NCBI RefSeq assembly: GCF_003046475.1
Contig: NZ_PZZZ01000001.1
Coordinates: 248,001-312,000 of the forward strand
Direction: 5' to 3'
Source: Mycoplana dimorpha
GTDB lineage: Bacteria; Pseudomonadota; Alphaproteobacteria; Rhizobiales; Rhizobiaceae
DNA: 64,000 bases
Shown here: one piece after another, positions 51,843-60,970 of the stretch
Layout of the letters: each line of letters opens with the position of its first letter
How positions within the stretch are numbered: the first letter of the stretch is position 1
The notes under the pieces: model-generated
The model's input: only the letters and a program-made list of their open reading frames with translations
Databases searched by the model: none
Told to the model about the DNA's origin: nothing
Translations under genes and position numbers: made by a program

Positions 51843-52037
51843 TGTTCGCCGCCATTCTCATCTGCCCCGGTTTGGGTCTTTGCTCTTTCGCATGCTGCGA
51901 AACAGGCGCACTCTCGGAACCTTGCTCCTGCGTGCGTCAAAAAGGTTTGAAAATGGGCGGCATCTCTCGCACCTTTCCATCTGCTCAGGCCCAAGATACG
52001 GCCTGCAGAACATGCACCTGAACGTGTCTTGACCCTG

Positions 52038-52421
52038 ATGCGCCTGAAGTCCGAAATTTTCGCCTCGGCCCTGGTCCGCAACGTCTTCGCCCGCGGCGAT
52101 TTCGCAGCGATCGAGCGCAAGGGCGCCGCCGAAGGCGGCGCGGTTTTCGTCCGGCAGTCGTTCCGGGACGGGACCGAAACGCTTTATGCGCCGGCGCCGC
52201 AGAGCTTTTTCGACGATGAGGACACCGGCAAGCGGCTGTTCGAGCTGCGGCTCGAGCGCCAGACGCGCGACACCGTGTCCGAAGCCCTTGCCCGCGAGAT
52301 CCGTTTCGATCCCGATCTCTGGATCGTGGCGCTGGAGACCGACGAGATCGGCGACCTGATCGAGCTGGGGCAGGGGGACCGCGAGCGCGACGATCCGCTG
52401 GATTCGCTGTTCCGCAGGTGA
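52038..52421 (+). CDS. DUF1491 family protein
   Basis: The 127-residue cytoplasmic protein starts M-R-L-K-S-E-I-F-A-S-A-L-V-R-N-V-F and includes G-A-V-F-V-R-Q-S and F-D-P-D-L-W-I-V-A-L-E-T-D. This is the DUF1491 family (PF07372), which is restricted to alphaproteobacteria and uncharacterised. An in-frame TTG at 52029 precedes the ATG; I take the ATG because it matches family N-termini. No strong ribosome-binding site is visible. Confidence 0.82.
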   Translation: MRLKSEIFASALVRNVFARGDFAAIERKGAAEGGAVFVRQSFRDGTETLYAPAPQSFFDDEDTGKRLFELRLERQTRDTVSEALAREIRFDPDLWIVALETDEIGDLIELGQGDRERDDPLDSLFRR

Positions 52422-52590
52422 GCACTCAGGCGCGGCATGTCCCTGCGATAGACGGCTGCCGATCGCCGCCGGAGCCCGTGCCCATCACTGACACGAGCCG
52501 GCGGCCGCTACGCCCAACTCCGGCGAGGGGCGTGCGCAGGCCCATCGCCGGGAACGACCCCGCAACGTGCGGGGGGAGGGTGGATTTGCG

Positions 52591-53307
52591 TTACGGCCCC
52601 ATCCGGTGCGGCGGCATCATGAAGCGCTCCAGCGTCTCTCGCTGCCCCGGTTCGAGGACGGCTTCGAGCTGTGCCTTGGCGGCCTTCAGACGTTCCGCCT
52701 TGACGGCGCGGTCCTCGGCGCGGGCGATGATCCGGTCCAGGATGTCGGAGGACCGCATGCCGTCCGGCCGGGGCGCACCGCCCGAGCCCTGCATCGGCGC
52801 TTGCTGCCCTGTCATGTCGGGCGGTGCCTGCTCGGCCGCGCCGGGCGGCGTCTCCGCCTGGTCCGGGCCTGATGCGCCCTGTTCCATCATCTCCTCCTCG
52901 GCTGCATCGGCGGCGGCCTCGCCGGGCCGCAGCGGCATTGGCGTGACGAAATCGATCAGGGCAGCGGTAAATGTGCGCCAGGCGTCGAGCTGGCCGGTTT
53001 TGATCCCGGCTGCCTGCTCGGCCCCGGCAAGGCGTATCGCCAGCCATTCGCCCCTGAGGCGGCCATGCCAGCGCGCCGCGCGGTCTCTTTGCCAGCCCGG
53101 CGCATTCATGTGGCTGCGTTCCATGCCGTCGCGGTTCTGGTCACGCCCCATCGGATCGCCGCCCTGAACGTTCGGGCGCTCGGGAGGGCCCGAGTCCTGG
53201 GCATGCGCCAGGGGCGGCACAGCGGCGAGCGGAAGCGCCAATGCCAATGCCAGCGCAAATGTCGTCCGCAACGCTCTGGAACGGTTCTGGATAACATCGC
53301 TTATCAT
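52591..53307 (-). CDS. Spy/CpxP family periplasmic protein (LTXXQ-type)
   Basis: The 238-residue protein has a signal peptide (cleavage near A-H-A, residue 36), a Pro/Gly/Met-rich stretch and a helical C-terminal half. The pattern A-x-R-L-K-A-A-K-A-Q-L-E-A-V-L-E-P-G-Q-R-E-T-L-E-R-F resembles the L-T-x-x-Q repeats of Spy/CpxP proteins in rhizobia. An internal acidic, Gln/Pro-rich linker is low complexity. It is probably an envelope-stress chaperone-like protein. GGGAGAAGAC precedes the ATG at 53307. Confidence 0.7.
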   Translation of the reverse strand: MISDVIQNRSRALRTTFALALALALPLAAVPPLAHAQDSGPPERPNVQGGDPMGRDQNRDGMERSHMNAPGWQRDRAARWHGRLRGEWLAIRLAGAEQAAGIKTGQLDAWRTFTAALIDFVTPMPLRPGEAAADAAEEEMMEQGASGPDQAETPPGAAEQAPPDMTGQQAPMQGSGGAPRPDGMRSSDILDRIIARAEDRAVKAERLKAAKAQLEAVLEPGQRETLERFMMPPHRMGP

Positions 53308-53506
53308 GTCTTCTCCCTTCGGCGTCCCTTCGGAAAAACGACAATAGGTTGCAGACGTGTCCGGCATAAGGCCTGCGCCGCCGCCGCCCTTCAAGCAGGA
53401 TGACTTTTCCGTGATCGCACACTGCCGCCCCGTGGGGCAGCGGATCGTCCATCTATCGTCCGCCTGCCTTGGGGTTCGGCAGGCAGATGGCTGCACGACA
53501 CAGAGT

Positions 53507-54022
53507 CTAGCGGCCGCTGCCCTTGCCCACCTCAAGCGGCCAGGTCACGAGATAATCCTCGTAGTCGTCGATATCGATCCCTTCTTCGCTGACGGTGCGG
53601 CCGCGAACGGAGATGCCGGCCTGATGGACGGTGTCGCGATCGCCGGAGACGAGATAGTGCCACCAGTAGAGGTCCTGACCGTCCCGGACCAGCCGGTAGG
53701 CGCAGGTCGGCGGCAGCCAGCTGATCTCGTCCACCGATTGCACCGTCAGCCGGATGCAGTCGGGCACCGTCGCCTGGCGATTTTCGTAGTCCTTGCAACG
53801 GCAGCTGTGGTCGTCGAGCAAGCGGCAGCGGATCGAGGTCCAGACCACCTCGCCGGTGTCCCAGTCCTCCAGCTTGTTCAGACAGCAAAGCCCGCAGCCG
53901 TCGCACAGGCTCTCCCATTCGCCGTCGGACATTTCGGCCAGCGTCTTGGTCCGCCAGAACGGCAGATCCTCTTGCATTTCCTCGGCCGGCGGAACCTTCC
54001 GCATTTCGTTCTTCGCGCTCAT
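53507..54022 (-). CDS. YcgN/UPF0260 family cysteine cluster protein
   Basis: The 171-residue protein has [19 protein letters not shown] and C-R-C-K-D-Y-E-N-R-x-x-x-V-P-D-C, the YcgN-type Cys cluster (PF03692, zinc or Fe binding). This family is implicated in metal handling, but no activity is established. The start M-S-A-K-N-E at 54022 is the best-supported; an ATG at 54073 would add hydrophobic residues without similarity. Cytoplasmic. Confidence 0.88.
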   Translation of the reverse strand: MSAKNEMRKVPPAEEMQEDLPFWRTKTLAEMSDGEWESLCDGCGLCCLNKLEDWDTGEVVWTSIRCRLLDDHSCRCKDYENRQATVPDCIRLTVQSVDEISWLPPTCAYRLVRDGQDLYWWHYLVSGDRDTVHQAGISVRGRTVSEEGIDIDDYEDYLVTWPLEVGKGSGR

Positions 54023-54240
54023 GCCCGTCAAGTGGACCCCGCAGGGCCAAAGGTCAAGCAAAAGCGGCAGCACGGGCCGGACGGCCGCCGCCCATGCGCG
54101 CGCGGCAGCGGCAAGTGCTCGCCGGACGCTAGTTGAGCGGTTGCGGCTGGCGGGGTGGGGGCGGACGAAACCATGTTGTTTTATCGTTCGCGATTGCCTG
54201 ATATCGTCGCGACCGCGACCAGCATTTCGCCCGCGGTCGA

Positions 54241-56427
54241 ATGAGGGAAGAAGTCTTGCAGGACCAGGATCAGTTGCCCGAGGAGCAGCCAGGGAGCTCG
54301 CCGGCGGAAAGGCCGCGTCGCCGGAAACGGCACTGGCTGCTGCGCATCGATTCCTGGATCGATTCCACCGTCTGGAACGCCGGCTTCCGTCTCGCCGAGC
54401 TCTGGGAAGAGATCACCATCTTCTTCCGCCGCTTCCATGTGAAGGGCTGGAGGCGGGCCCTGTTCGAACTTGCCGGCGAAGGCATGAACCTCGGCACCGC
54501 CGGCTTCGTGCTGCTGCTGGCGCTGGCGCTGCCGGCGTTCGAGGAGACCAAGGGCGACTGGCGCAACAAGGGGGATTTCGCCGTCACCTTCCTCGACCGC
54601 TACGGCAACGAGATCGGCCATCGCGGCATCATCCACGAGGATTCCGTGCCGATCGACGAGCTGCCGGACCACCTGATCAAGGCGGTGCTGGCTACCGAGG
54701 ACCGGCGCTTCTTCGACCATTTCGGCATCGATTTCCTCGGCCTTGCCCGCGCCATGACCGAGAATGCGCGTGCCGGCGGCGTCGTTCAGGGCGGCTCGAC
54801 GCTGAGCCAGCAGCTCGCCAAGAACCTGTTCCTCAACAACGAGCGGACGATCGAGCGCAAGATCAAGGAGGCGTTCCTGTCGCTGTGGCTGGAGGCGAAC
54901 CTCTCCAAGAAGGAAATCCTACGCCTCTACCTCGACCGCGCCTACATGGGCGGCGGCACATTCGGCGTCGCGGCCGCCTCGCAGTTCTATTTCGGCAAGG
55001 ACATCACCGATGTCGACCTCGCGGAATCGGCGATGCTGGCCGGCCTGTTCAAGGCGCCGGCCCGCTATGCCCCGCACGTCAACCTGCCGGCGGCGCGGGC
55101 TCGCGCCAACGAGGTGCTGACCAATCTCGTACAGGGCGGGATGATGTCGGAGGGACAGGTGATCGCCGCCCGCCGCAACCCGGCCAGCGTCATCGACCGC
55201 CAGGAGAAGACCGCCCCCGACTTCTTCCTCGACTGGGCCTTCGACGAGGTGCAGCGCATCGCGAGACCCTTCGGCCAGCACTCGCTGATCGTGCGCACCA
55301 CCATCGACACCGGCCTGCAGGCGGCCGCCGAGGAGGCGATGGAGACCAGCCTGCGGCAGTATGGCGACAGTTACCGCGTCAAGCAGGGCGCGCTGGTGAT
55401 GATTGAAAACGGCGGGGCCGTGCGCGCCATGGTCGGCGGGCGAGACTATGGCGAAAGCCAGTTCAACCGCGCCACCAAGGCACTGCGCCAGCCGGGTTCG
55501 TCGTTCAAGGTCTACACCTATGCGGCGGCGATGGAGAAGGGCAAGACGCCGGAGTCGACCATCATCGACGCGCCGATTACCTGGCGCGGCTGGTCGCCGC
55601 AGAACTACGGCCGCAGCTATGCCGGCCGGGTGACGCTGATGACGGCGCTGGCGAAATCGATCAATACCGTGCCGGTGCGCCTCGCCAAGGATTTCCTCGG
55701 CACCGAGGCCATCGCCGACATGGCCAAGGCCATGGGCGTGGAGACACCGATCCGAACGGACAAGACCATGCCGCTCGGCACCTCCGAGGTGACGGTGCTC
55801 GACCAGGCGACCGCCTATGCAGTCTTCCCCGCCGGCGGAGTACAGACCCGCCGGCACGGCATCACCCAGATCCTCAATTACAACGGCGACATTCTCTACG
55901 ACTTTGATCGCGACGAGCCGGCGCCGAAGCGGGTGTTGTCGGAAACCGCCAACGCCGACATGAACCGGATGCTGGTCACCATCCCGGTCAATGGCACGGC
56001 GCGGCGGGCCGCACTCGACGGCGGCATCGTCACCGGCGGCAAGACCGGCACTACCCAGGCCTACCGCGACGCCTGGTTCGTCGGCTTCACCGGCAACTAC
56101 ACGACGGCGGTCTGGTTCGGAAACGACGACTATACCTCCACCAACAAGATGACCGGCGGCTCGCTGCCGGCGATGACCTTCAAGCGACTGATGGACTACG
56201 CCCACCAGGGCATCGAACTGCGGCCGATCCCCGGCATCGACAACCCGCTGCCGAGGCCGAAGGCGACGGAAGCCGTCGCAAGCGCGGCAAAGTCGGAGGA
56301 CGCGCTGCCGCCGCTCGTGCGGCCCCGGACGCTGTCGGTCGGCGCGACGAAGCTGTTGCGCGAGATTGGCCGGGAGTTGCGCGAGGCCACGCCGCTTTCG
56401 TCGGGCGGACGGGTCGCGGCGCTCTGA
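54241..56427 (+). CDS. Class A penicillin-binding protein (PBP1a family)
   Basis: The 728-residue bifunctional peptidoglycan synthase has a cytoplasmic basic segment, one helix (about 85-100) and a GT51 domain with E153-D-R-R-F-F-D-H-F-G and [13 protein letters not shown]. Its transpeptidase domain has S420-x-x-K423, S473-I-N475 and K601-T-G-T-T. It polymerises lipid II and cross-links glycan strands at the periplasmic face. The annotated ATG at 54241 lacks a ribosome-binding site; a TTG at 54256 after AGGGAAGAAGTC is an alternative. The C-terminus ends soon after the transpeptidase domain. Confidence 0.93.
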   Translation: MREEVLQDQDQLPEEQPGSSPAERPRRRKRHWLLRIDSWIDSTVWNAGFRLAELWEEITIFFRRFHVKGWRRALFELAGEGMNLGTAGFVLLLALALPAFEETKGDWRNKGDFAVTFLDRYGNEIGHRGIIHEDSVPIDELPDHLIKAVLATEDRRFFDHFGIDFLGLARAMTENARAGGVVQGGSTLSQQLAKNLFLNNERTIERKIKEAFLSLWLEANLSKKEILRLYLDRAYMGGGTFGVAAASQFYFGKDITDVDLAESAMLAGLFKAPARYAPHVNLPAARARANEVLTNLVQGGMMSEGQVIAARRNPASVIDRQEKTAPDFFLDWAFDEVQRIARPFGQHSLIVRTTIDTGLQAAAEEAMETSLRQYGDSYRVKQGALVMIENGGAVRAMVGGRDYGESQFNRATKALRQPGSSFKVYTYAAAMEKGKTPESTIIDAPITWRGWSPQNYGRSYAGRVTLMTALAKSINTVPVRLAKDFLGTEAIADMAKAMGVETPIRTDKTMPLGTSEVTVLDQATAYAVFPAGGVQTRRHGITQILNYNGDILYDFDRDEPAPKRVLSETANADMNRMLVTIPVNGTARRAALDGGIVTGGKTGTTQAYRDAWFVGFTGNYTTAVWFGNDDYTSTNKMTGGSLPAMTFKRLMDYAHQGIELRPIPGIDNPLPRPKATEAVASAAKSEDALPPLVRPRTLSVGATKLLREIGRELREATPLSSGGRVAAL

Positions 56428-56614
56428 GCGCTGTCGGATGGTGCCAACCGGCCGGCCGCCGGCGGCGGCCCCCACCGGCACACCAGAGCTTTCGGCCGCT
56501 GCAATCGAGATGGGAATCGATTTCGGCGCGGAATCATGCAAGGTTCTGGCGGGCGCGTCCGGACGGGGGTCTCTCCGGCCAGCGCCTGCAGTCAAGTCCA
56601 ACCGGAAGGCCGCC

Positions 56615-57202
56615 TTGTTCCGAATTCCCCTTCTCGTCGCCCTTGCCCTGGCCATCACCTTCGGCTGCGGCACGCTCTCGGCTGTCTGGGCGCTGAAGGC
56701 GACGATCGGCTTCGGATCGATCGCGCTCGGCCCTTGGGTCGCCTTTCCGAACGCGCAGACCGACCGCGCCGACCCCTATGCAAAGGCCCACCGGGCTCGC
56801 GACGGGGCGCTGTTGTTCGGCAGTGCCGAGGGGCTGATGTTCCGGGCCTCGCATGACAGCAACGGCCGGACGCTCTCGGGGCGCTGTGCCTACGACATCG
56901 TCGGGCTGACGCCGCCCGCCCGTTTCTGGACACTGCACGCCACCACACCGGAGGGAAGGCCGCTGCCGCTTGCCTCCGTTCTGCCGGCCGGGCTCAATTC
57001 GTGGACGGTCCTGCGCGGTGCCGACAACAACGCCACGATCCATGTGGCGGCGTCGGCGCGGCCGGGCAACTGGCTGGCCGTCGCGCCGGACCAGCCGTTC
57101 CGGCTGGTGCTGACGCTGCTCGACACCCCGACGGCCGGCAGTTCCGGCGTCATCGACCTCACCATGCCGGCCATCGTCCAGACGGAATGCAGCGATGCGT
57201 AG
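56615..57202 (+). CDS. DUF1214 family membrane-anchored protein
   Basis: The 195-residue protein starts with a TTG at 56615, which has GGAAGG just upstream and begins the family pattern M-F-R-I-P-L-L-V-A-L-A-L. A longer frame from 56366 is unsupported. It has one N-terminal hydrophobic helix followed by A-W-x-A-F-P-x-A-Q-T-D-x-A-D-P-Y-A-K-A-x-R-A-R and a DUF1214 beta-domain ending V-x-L-P-x-I. Its function is unknown. It overlaps the DUF1254 gene by 8 nt. In many bacteria these two domains are fused in one protein; here they are two short proteins in swapped order. Confidence 0.8.
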   Translation: MFRIPLLVALALAITFGCGTLSAVWALKATIGFGSIALGPWVAFPNAQTDRADPYAKAHRARDGALLFGSAEGLMFRASHDSNGRTLSGRCAYDIVGLTPPARFWTLHATTPEGRPLPLASVLPAGLNSWTVLRGADNNATIHVAASARPGNWLAVAPDQPFRLVLTLLDTPTAGSSGVIDLTMPAIVQTECSDA

Positions 57203-57755
57203 CGTCCTGTTCGCCGCCGTGGTCGGCCTTCTCGGCGCCGCCGCCCTCCATATTCTGATCGTCCTTGCCGTTCCGGGCTTTACCGGCAATGACGCCTATA
57301 CCCGGATCGCCAGTCTCGGGGACGTGCAGCGCTTCTATCCGCTGCCGGCGGCGCCGGCGCGCAGCGGCGCACCCTTCAGCGACGATCCGGCTCTTCGGAT
57401 CGCAGTCTGCGCGCTGTCGATCGCCGAGCGTCCGGTCCGGCTGTATGCGCCGGACACGGTACCGTTCTGGTCGCTCGGGTTGTTCGACCGGGCCTCGAAC
57501 GAGGTGTTCAGCATGAACGACCGCACTTCTGTCGGCGGGGCGCTCGACGTGGTGGTGGCGACGCCGGTCCAGTTGAACGCGATCCGCAAGGCGCTGCCGG
57601 CGGAGCTTTCGCAATCGATCCTGGTCGAGATGGCAGACCAGGACGGCTATGCGGTGCTGCGCACCTTCGCGCCGACCGCGACCATGGAGGAGGGTGCCCG
57701 CGCCTTCCTGGCCGATGCAGGATGCGAGACGATAGACACCGGCGCGACGGAGTGA
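57195..57755 (+). CDS. DUF1254 family membrane-anchored protein
   Basis: The 186-residue protein has an N-terminal helix (residues 4-26, G-L-L-G-A-A-A-L-H-I-L-I-V-L-A-V-P) and a DUF1254-type domain: Y-A-P-D-T-V-P-F-W-S-L-G-L-F-D and E-M-A-D-Q-D-G-Y-A-V. It lies 8 nt inside the end of the DUF1214 gene, which implies coupled translation and probably a complex. The function is unknown. A hairpin follows at 57856. Confidence 0.8.
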   Translation: MRSVLFAAVVGLLGAAALHILIVLAVPGFTGNDAYTRIASLGDVQRFYPLPAAPARSGAPFSDDPALRIAVCALSIAERPVRLYAPDTVPFWSLGLFDRASNEVFSMNDRTSVGGALDVVVATPVQLNAIRKALPAELSQSILVEMADQDGYAVLRTFAPTATMEEGARAFLADAGCETIDTGATE

Positions 57756-57855
57756 AGCGCTCACGCGACTACTGCAGCGCGACCCCGATGGAGGCATATT
57801 GTTCTGGAAATACCGCGTCCGGACGGAATGTGCGACCGTATAAAGACCACGTGCT

Positions 57856-57883
57856 GCCACCGCCCTCCTTTTGGGGCGGTGGC
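57856..57883. terminator. Hairpin between DUF1254 and the small minus-strand gene
   Basis: GCCACCGCCC and GGGCGGTGGC form a perfect 10-bp stem with an 8-nt T-rich loop. It can serve the plus-strand DUF1254 gene and the minus-strand gene ending at 57891. No T-run follows on either side. Confidence 0.55.
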
Positions 57884-57890
57884 CCAGAGA

Positions 57891-58085
57891 CTAGCGCCGC
57901 GCGTCCTGCCCGGCCTCGCCGGCGCGAAGGCTGGCGTCGCGGGCCTTGGCTGCGATCATTGCGGGCGTCAGGCGTTCGTAGCGGACGCCCGTGAAAAACA
58001 GAACGGCGGCCGGGGCTTCGTGCCATACCCTTGCCCGTCGCGGCCGGCGCCTCAAACGTTCCTGCAATCGTACCACGTCTGCCAT
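57891..58085 (-). CDS. Small basic hypothetical protein
   Basis: The 64-residue frame has a superb ribosome-binding site (AGGAGGCGAGA) before its ATG. The product is strongly basic at the start (V-V-R-L-Q-E-R-L-R-R-R-P-R-R-A-R-V-W-H-E-A-P) and ends with A-K-A-R-D-A-S-L-R-A-G-E. It resembles small conserved rhizobial proteins I cannot name. Nucleic-acid or membrane binding is only an inference. Confidence 0.65.
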   Translation of the reverse strand: MADVVRLQERLRRRPRRARVWHEAPAAVLFFTGVRYERLTPAMIAAKARDASLRAGEAGQDARR

Positions 58086-58098
58086 TCTCGCCTCCTGA

Positions 58099-58332
58099 TC
58101 ACGAATCGAGATGGTCCAGCCCAGTTTCCCTGGCCCGTGCCACGGATCCCGACCTCGTTTTGCGGCTCTGTAACGCAGTACTCTCATCGCCGCAGTCGGA
58201 CATTGAACGGGTGACGGCATTGAAGGTTTCCCCGGCGGGGAAAGAAATTCGCGCCGCCTCCATCCAGGCATTCGGTGCATCGCACCTTGCCTTTTCGATG
58301 GCCACGAACCCGTCGCAGGCCATCGCGCGCAT
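58099..58332 (-). CDS. Possible small protein, weak support
   Basis: A 77-codon frame upstream of the small basic gene on the same strand. It lacks a clear ribosome-binding site (CCCCGC before the ATG) and I recognise no family. The composition is not obviously non-coding (W-M-E-A-A-R-I-S-F-P-A-G-E). It may be spurious. Confidence 0.2.
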   Translation of the reverse strand: MRAMACDGFVAIEKARCDAPNAWMEAARISFPAGETFNAVTRSMSDCGDESTALQSRKTRSGSVARARETGLDHLDS

Positions 58333-58614
58333 GCGGGGAACATAGCACGGCGCTGCGGTTTGCCCATGCCCCTCCCACGCTCGATAGGTAGCGTCAATAC
58401 GGTTAACATGTTGCTAATTCTTTTCGTCTAATTGTCGGCGATCAATGGTTTCAAGCGGCGGTGGTTCGATGCGAACCGCCGCAGACCTGCCGCATCCGAA
58501 AGCCGTAGGCTCGGCATGGGCATGGCTGCTGTCGCATAAGAGTGGTGCGTCGTGGGGGACAGGTTTCGCGAGCTGGAAAGACCGCAGGGCGGCCGGCAGA
58601 AGGACATTGTCCTG

Positions 58615-59517
58615 ATGGCCACCGTCACCGGCTTCGAAAGCCTCGCCCGTCCGTCCCGCACCGACCTGAAGCAGTTCCACGACCTGTTCGTCGCCACCTA
58701 TCTGGCCTCCAGCGACGAGGCCCGCCGCCAGGCGGTCGCGGCGCTGTCGCAGTGTCCCGTCGTGCCGGAGCCGACCGCACTCTTCATCGCCGGCCAGCCG
58801 ATCGCGGTCGCCGCGATCTTCCTGACGCGCTCGCCCGCCATTTCCGAACGGACGCTGCTTGAGATCCTGCGCACCGCTTCGCCCGCCCATGCGCGGGCCA
58901 TCGAGCGGCGCGACAATCTCACGCCGAAGATGATCGAAAGCCTCGTCGGGCTGCATCAGGCGCACCGCAGCCGGGCCGTCGGTGACGACGACCGCGCGCG
59001 GGCCGAACGCAGCCGCCAGGCACGCGAGGAAGAGCTGCGCGATGCGATCCGGGCGCTGGCGCGCGCGCAGGCATCACAGGCGGAAGCCCCCTTGCCGCTC
59101 GCCGCCATCGGTGACGTCCATCTCGCCCTGATCGTCCGCTTCGCCCGCGCCGGCGAGACCGGCATGATACCGGTCGTGCTGGCCGATGCGCTCGGCGCCA
59201 GCCAATGGCTCAGCGAACGCATCCTGCTCGACCTTTCCGGTCGGCAACTGGCGACCACGCTGGTGGCGCTGCAGGTGCCCGATCGCGACAGCAAGTTCGT
59301 GCTCGCACGTCTCTATCCGCATCTCGCCGCAGACGATGCGACCGGCAGCCGCGCCGAAGCGCTGCTTGCCGAACTCGAGCCCGCTGCCTGCCGCGAGCGC
59401 GTGGAAAGCTGGCGCCGCGCCGACGCCTATACCCGCCAGGACCTGCCGCGCACGGCCGCCAATACCGACAGCCGCGGCACCACGGGCGACTGGGGCAGGG
59501 GCAGCAAGAGCGCTTAG
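58615..59517 (+). CDS. DUF2336 family protein
   Basis: The 300-residue cytoplasmic protein consists mostly of helices. It has the DUF2336 pattern F-x-x-L-x-x-x-S-R-x-D-L-K-Q-F-x-D-L-F, then S-P-x-x-S-E-x-T-L-L-E-I-L and, later, repeats around L-L-D-L-S-G-R-Q-L. The family is alphaproteobacterial, often linked to cell-cycle or stress genes, and of unknown biochemical role. I start at the ATG at 58615 because residues upstream in the same frame (GTG at 58552) look non-family. Confidence 0.75.
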   Translation: MATVTGFESLARPSRTDLKQFHDLFVATYLASSDEARRQAVAALSQCPVVPEPTALFIAGQPIAVAAIFLTRSPAISERTLLEILRTASPAHARAIERRDNLTPKMIESLVGLHQAHRSRAVGDDDRARAERSRQAREEELRDAIRALARAQASQAEAPLPLAAIGDVHLALIVRFARAGETGMIPVVLADALGASQWLSERILLDLSGRQLATTLVALQVPDRDSKFVLARLYPHLAADDATGSRAEALLAELEPAACRERVESWRRADAYTRQDLPRTAANTDSRGTTGDWGRGSKSA

Positions 59518-59769
59518 CCAGACCGTGTCCAAAGTTGCATCTAAACCATGCGATGGCGACGGGGTGGCTGAACGATGGCGAGCATGCGCATGGATGCCTG
59601 CCTTGATTCTGCAGCGGTGGTGCAAGGCGCGGTAACAGGCTTGGCCGGCTGCGGGCGCAAAGCAAACGCTGTCGGCCCGCGCAGCCGAGCTTGCCGTTGA
59701 CGCCGGTCCGTCTTCCGCGCTAGCCCATTGCGGAGACGTGCCGGACCGGCGGCCGGCGATGGGGTGGCC

Positions 59770-60732
59770 ATGGCGGACAAGGACAGCTTCAAGGCACGGC
59801 TGAAGGAGGCGGAAAGCCTTCGCGATCAAGGCCGGTTCGATGCGGCGCTGGCCGTGCTCGAGGCGATCGCCGCTGATCCCGAAAACCGCGTCTTCGGGCC
59901 GCTGACGGTGCTCGGCCTGCCGCGCCAACTGCATTCCGCCTATCTGAAGATCGCCAAACGAATGGGCGACCCGGTCCGCCGGATCGGTTTGCAGCACACC
60001 CTCGTTCCACCGCCTGAGGTTTTGGCAGTCCACGGCCGCTTCTCCGCCGCCGAGCGCACAGAACTGGCCGAGGCCGGGCGGCAGCCGGTGCCGCGCATCC
60101 TGCACCAGATCTGGATCGGCCCGGCCGAGCTCCCGGCCTCGACGGCCGCCTGGGCCGATCACGCGGCGCGCCACGGCTACGACTACCGGCTGTGGCGCGA
60201 GGCTGAGCTTTCGGCTGCCGGCATGGACGAACATCCGGTCTTCAAGGCGATGGTCTCGATCGGCGACATGCCCGGCGCCGTCGACGTCGCCCGCTACCTC
60301 GTCCTGCAGCAGTTCGGCGGCATCTATCTCGACTGCGACTGGTATCCGGCCCGGCGAGATCTGGGCTTCCACGACCGCCTGCCGCTCGTGGGGCTGTCGG
60401 CGCTGGCGGAGAAGACGCCGCGCGACCTCGGCTCCGGCAGCCTGCTTCTGACCAATTCGCTGATCGCGGCGCCGGCCGGCCATCCGGTGTTCCGGCGCAT
60501 CCTCGACGCACTGCCGGCGTCCGCCGCCGCCCTGCCGGGCGCGCCGGCCTGGTGGTCGACCGGGCCCTTGCTGTTCAGCGTCATCTGCCGCGGCGGTGCG
60601 GTGACGATTGCCGATGCGGATCTGGTGGCGGGCGAACTGCCGCGCCGGGCGCCGTTTTCCGCCGTACAGGCTCTGTGCGAAACGGCGGAGCGGCAGGACG
60701 GTGGCCTGCTGGTGGCGTGGAAGTCGTGGTAG
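59770..60732 (+). CDS. GT32-like glycosyltransferase with DxD motif
   Basis: The 320-residue protein has an N-terminal helical TPR-like segment (residues 1-65). The catalytic part has V-P-R-I-L-H-Q-I-W-I-G at 107-117 and G-G-I-Y-L-D-C-D-W-Y-P at about 183-193, where D188-C-D190 is the metal/nucleotide-sugar DxD motif. It resembles GT32 (capsular-type alpha-hexosyl/mannosyl) transferases. No signal or membrane helix, so it is cytoplasmic or peripheral. The ATG at 59770 follows GGGGTGGCC. It starts a glycan cluster with the GT4 and deacetylase genes downstream. Confidence 0.8.
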   Translation: MADKDSFKARLKEAESLRDQGRFDAALAVLEAIAADPENRVFGPLTVLGLPRQLHSAYLKIAKRMGDPVRRIGLQHTLVPPPEVLAVHGRFSAAERTELAEAGRQPVPRILHQIWIGPAELPASTAAWADHAARHGYDYRLWREAELSAAGMDEHPVFKAMVSIGDMPGAVDVARYLVLQQFGGIYLDCDWYPARRDLGFHDRLPLVGLSALAEKTPRDLGSGSLLLTNSLIAAPAGHPVFRRILDALPASAAALPGAPAWWSTGPLLFSVICRGGAVTIADADLVAGELPRRAPFSAVQALCETAERQDGGLLVAWKSW

Positions 60733-60970
60733 CAGCCGGCGCCGGCACGCGCTGAATTCCCCGCGCCCCGGTCAGGTGCTGCATCTTTTCGCCAGCGGTG
60801 GCCCGGTGGAGGGATGAAGGGCGAGCGAAGGGCGGCCGTGCGTGCAACTGCCTGTTCGCCTCGCAGACGTCCGGCACTTCTTCCGCGTGAAGGGCCATGG
60901 GCAAGCTTATCGCTTGCGCATATTCTTCTGCCATTGTTCCGTTTCCCGCCCCGATGCCGTAGAGCGGTTG

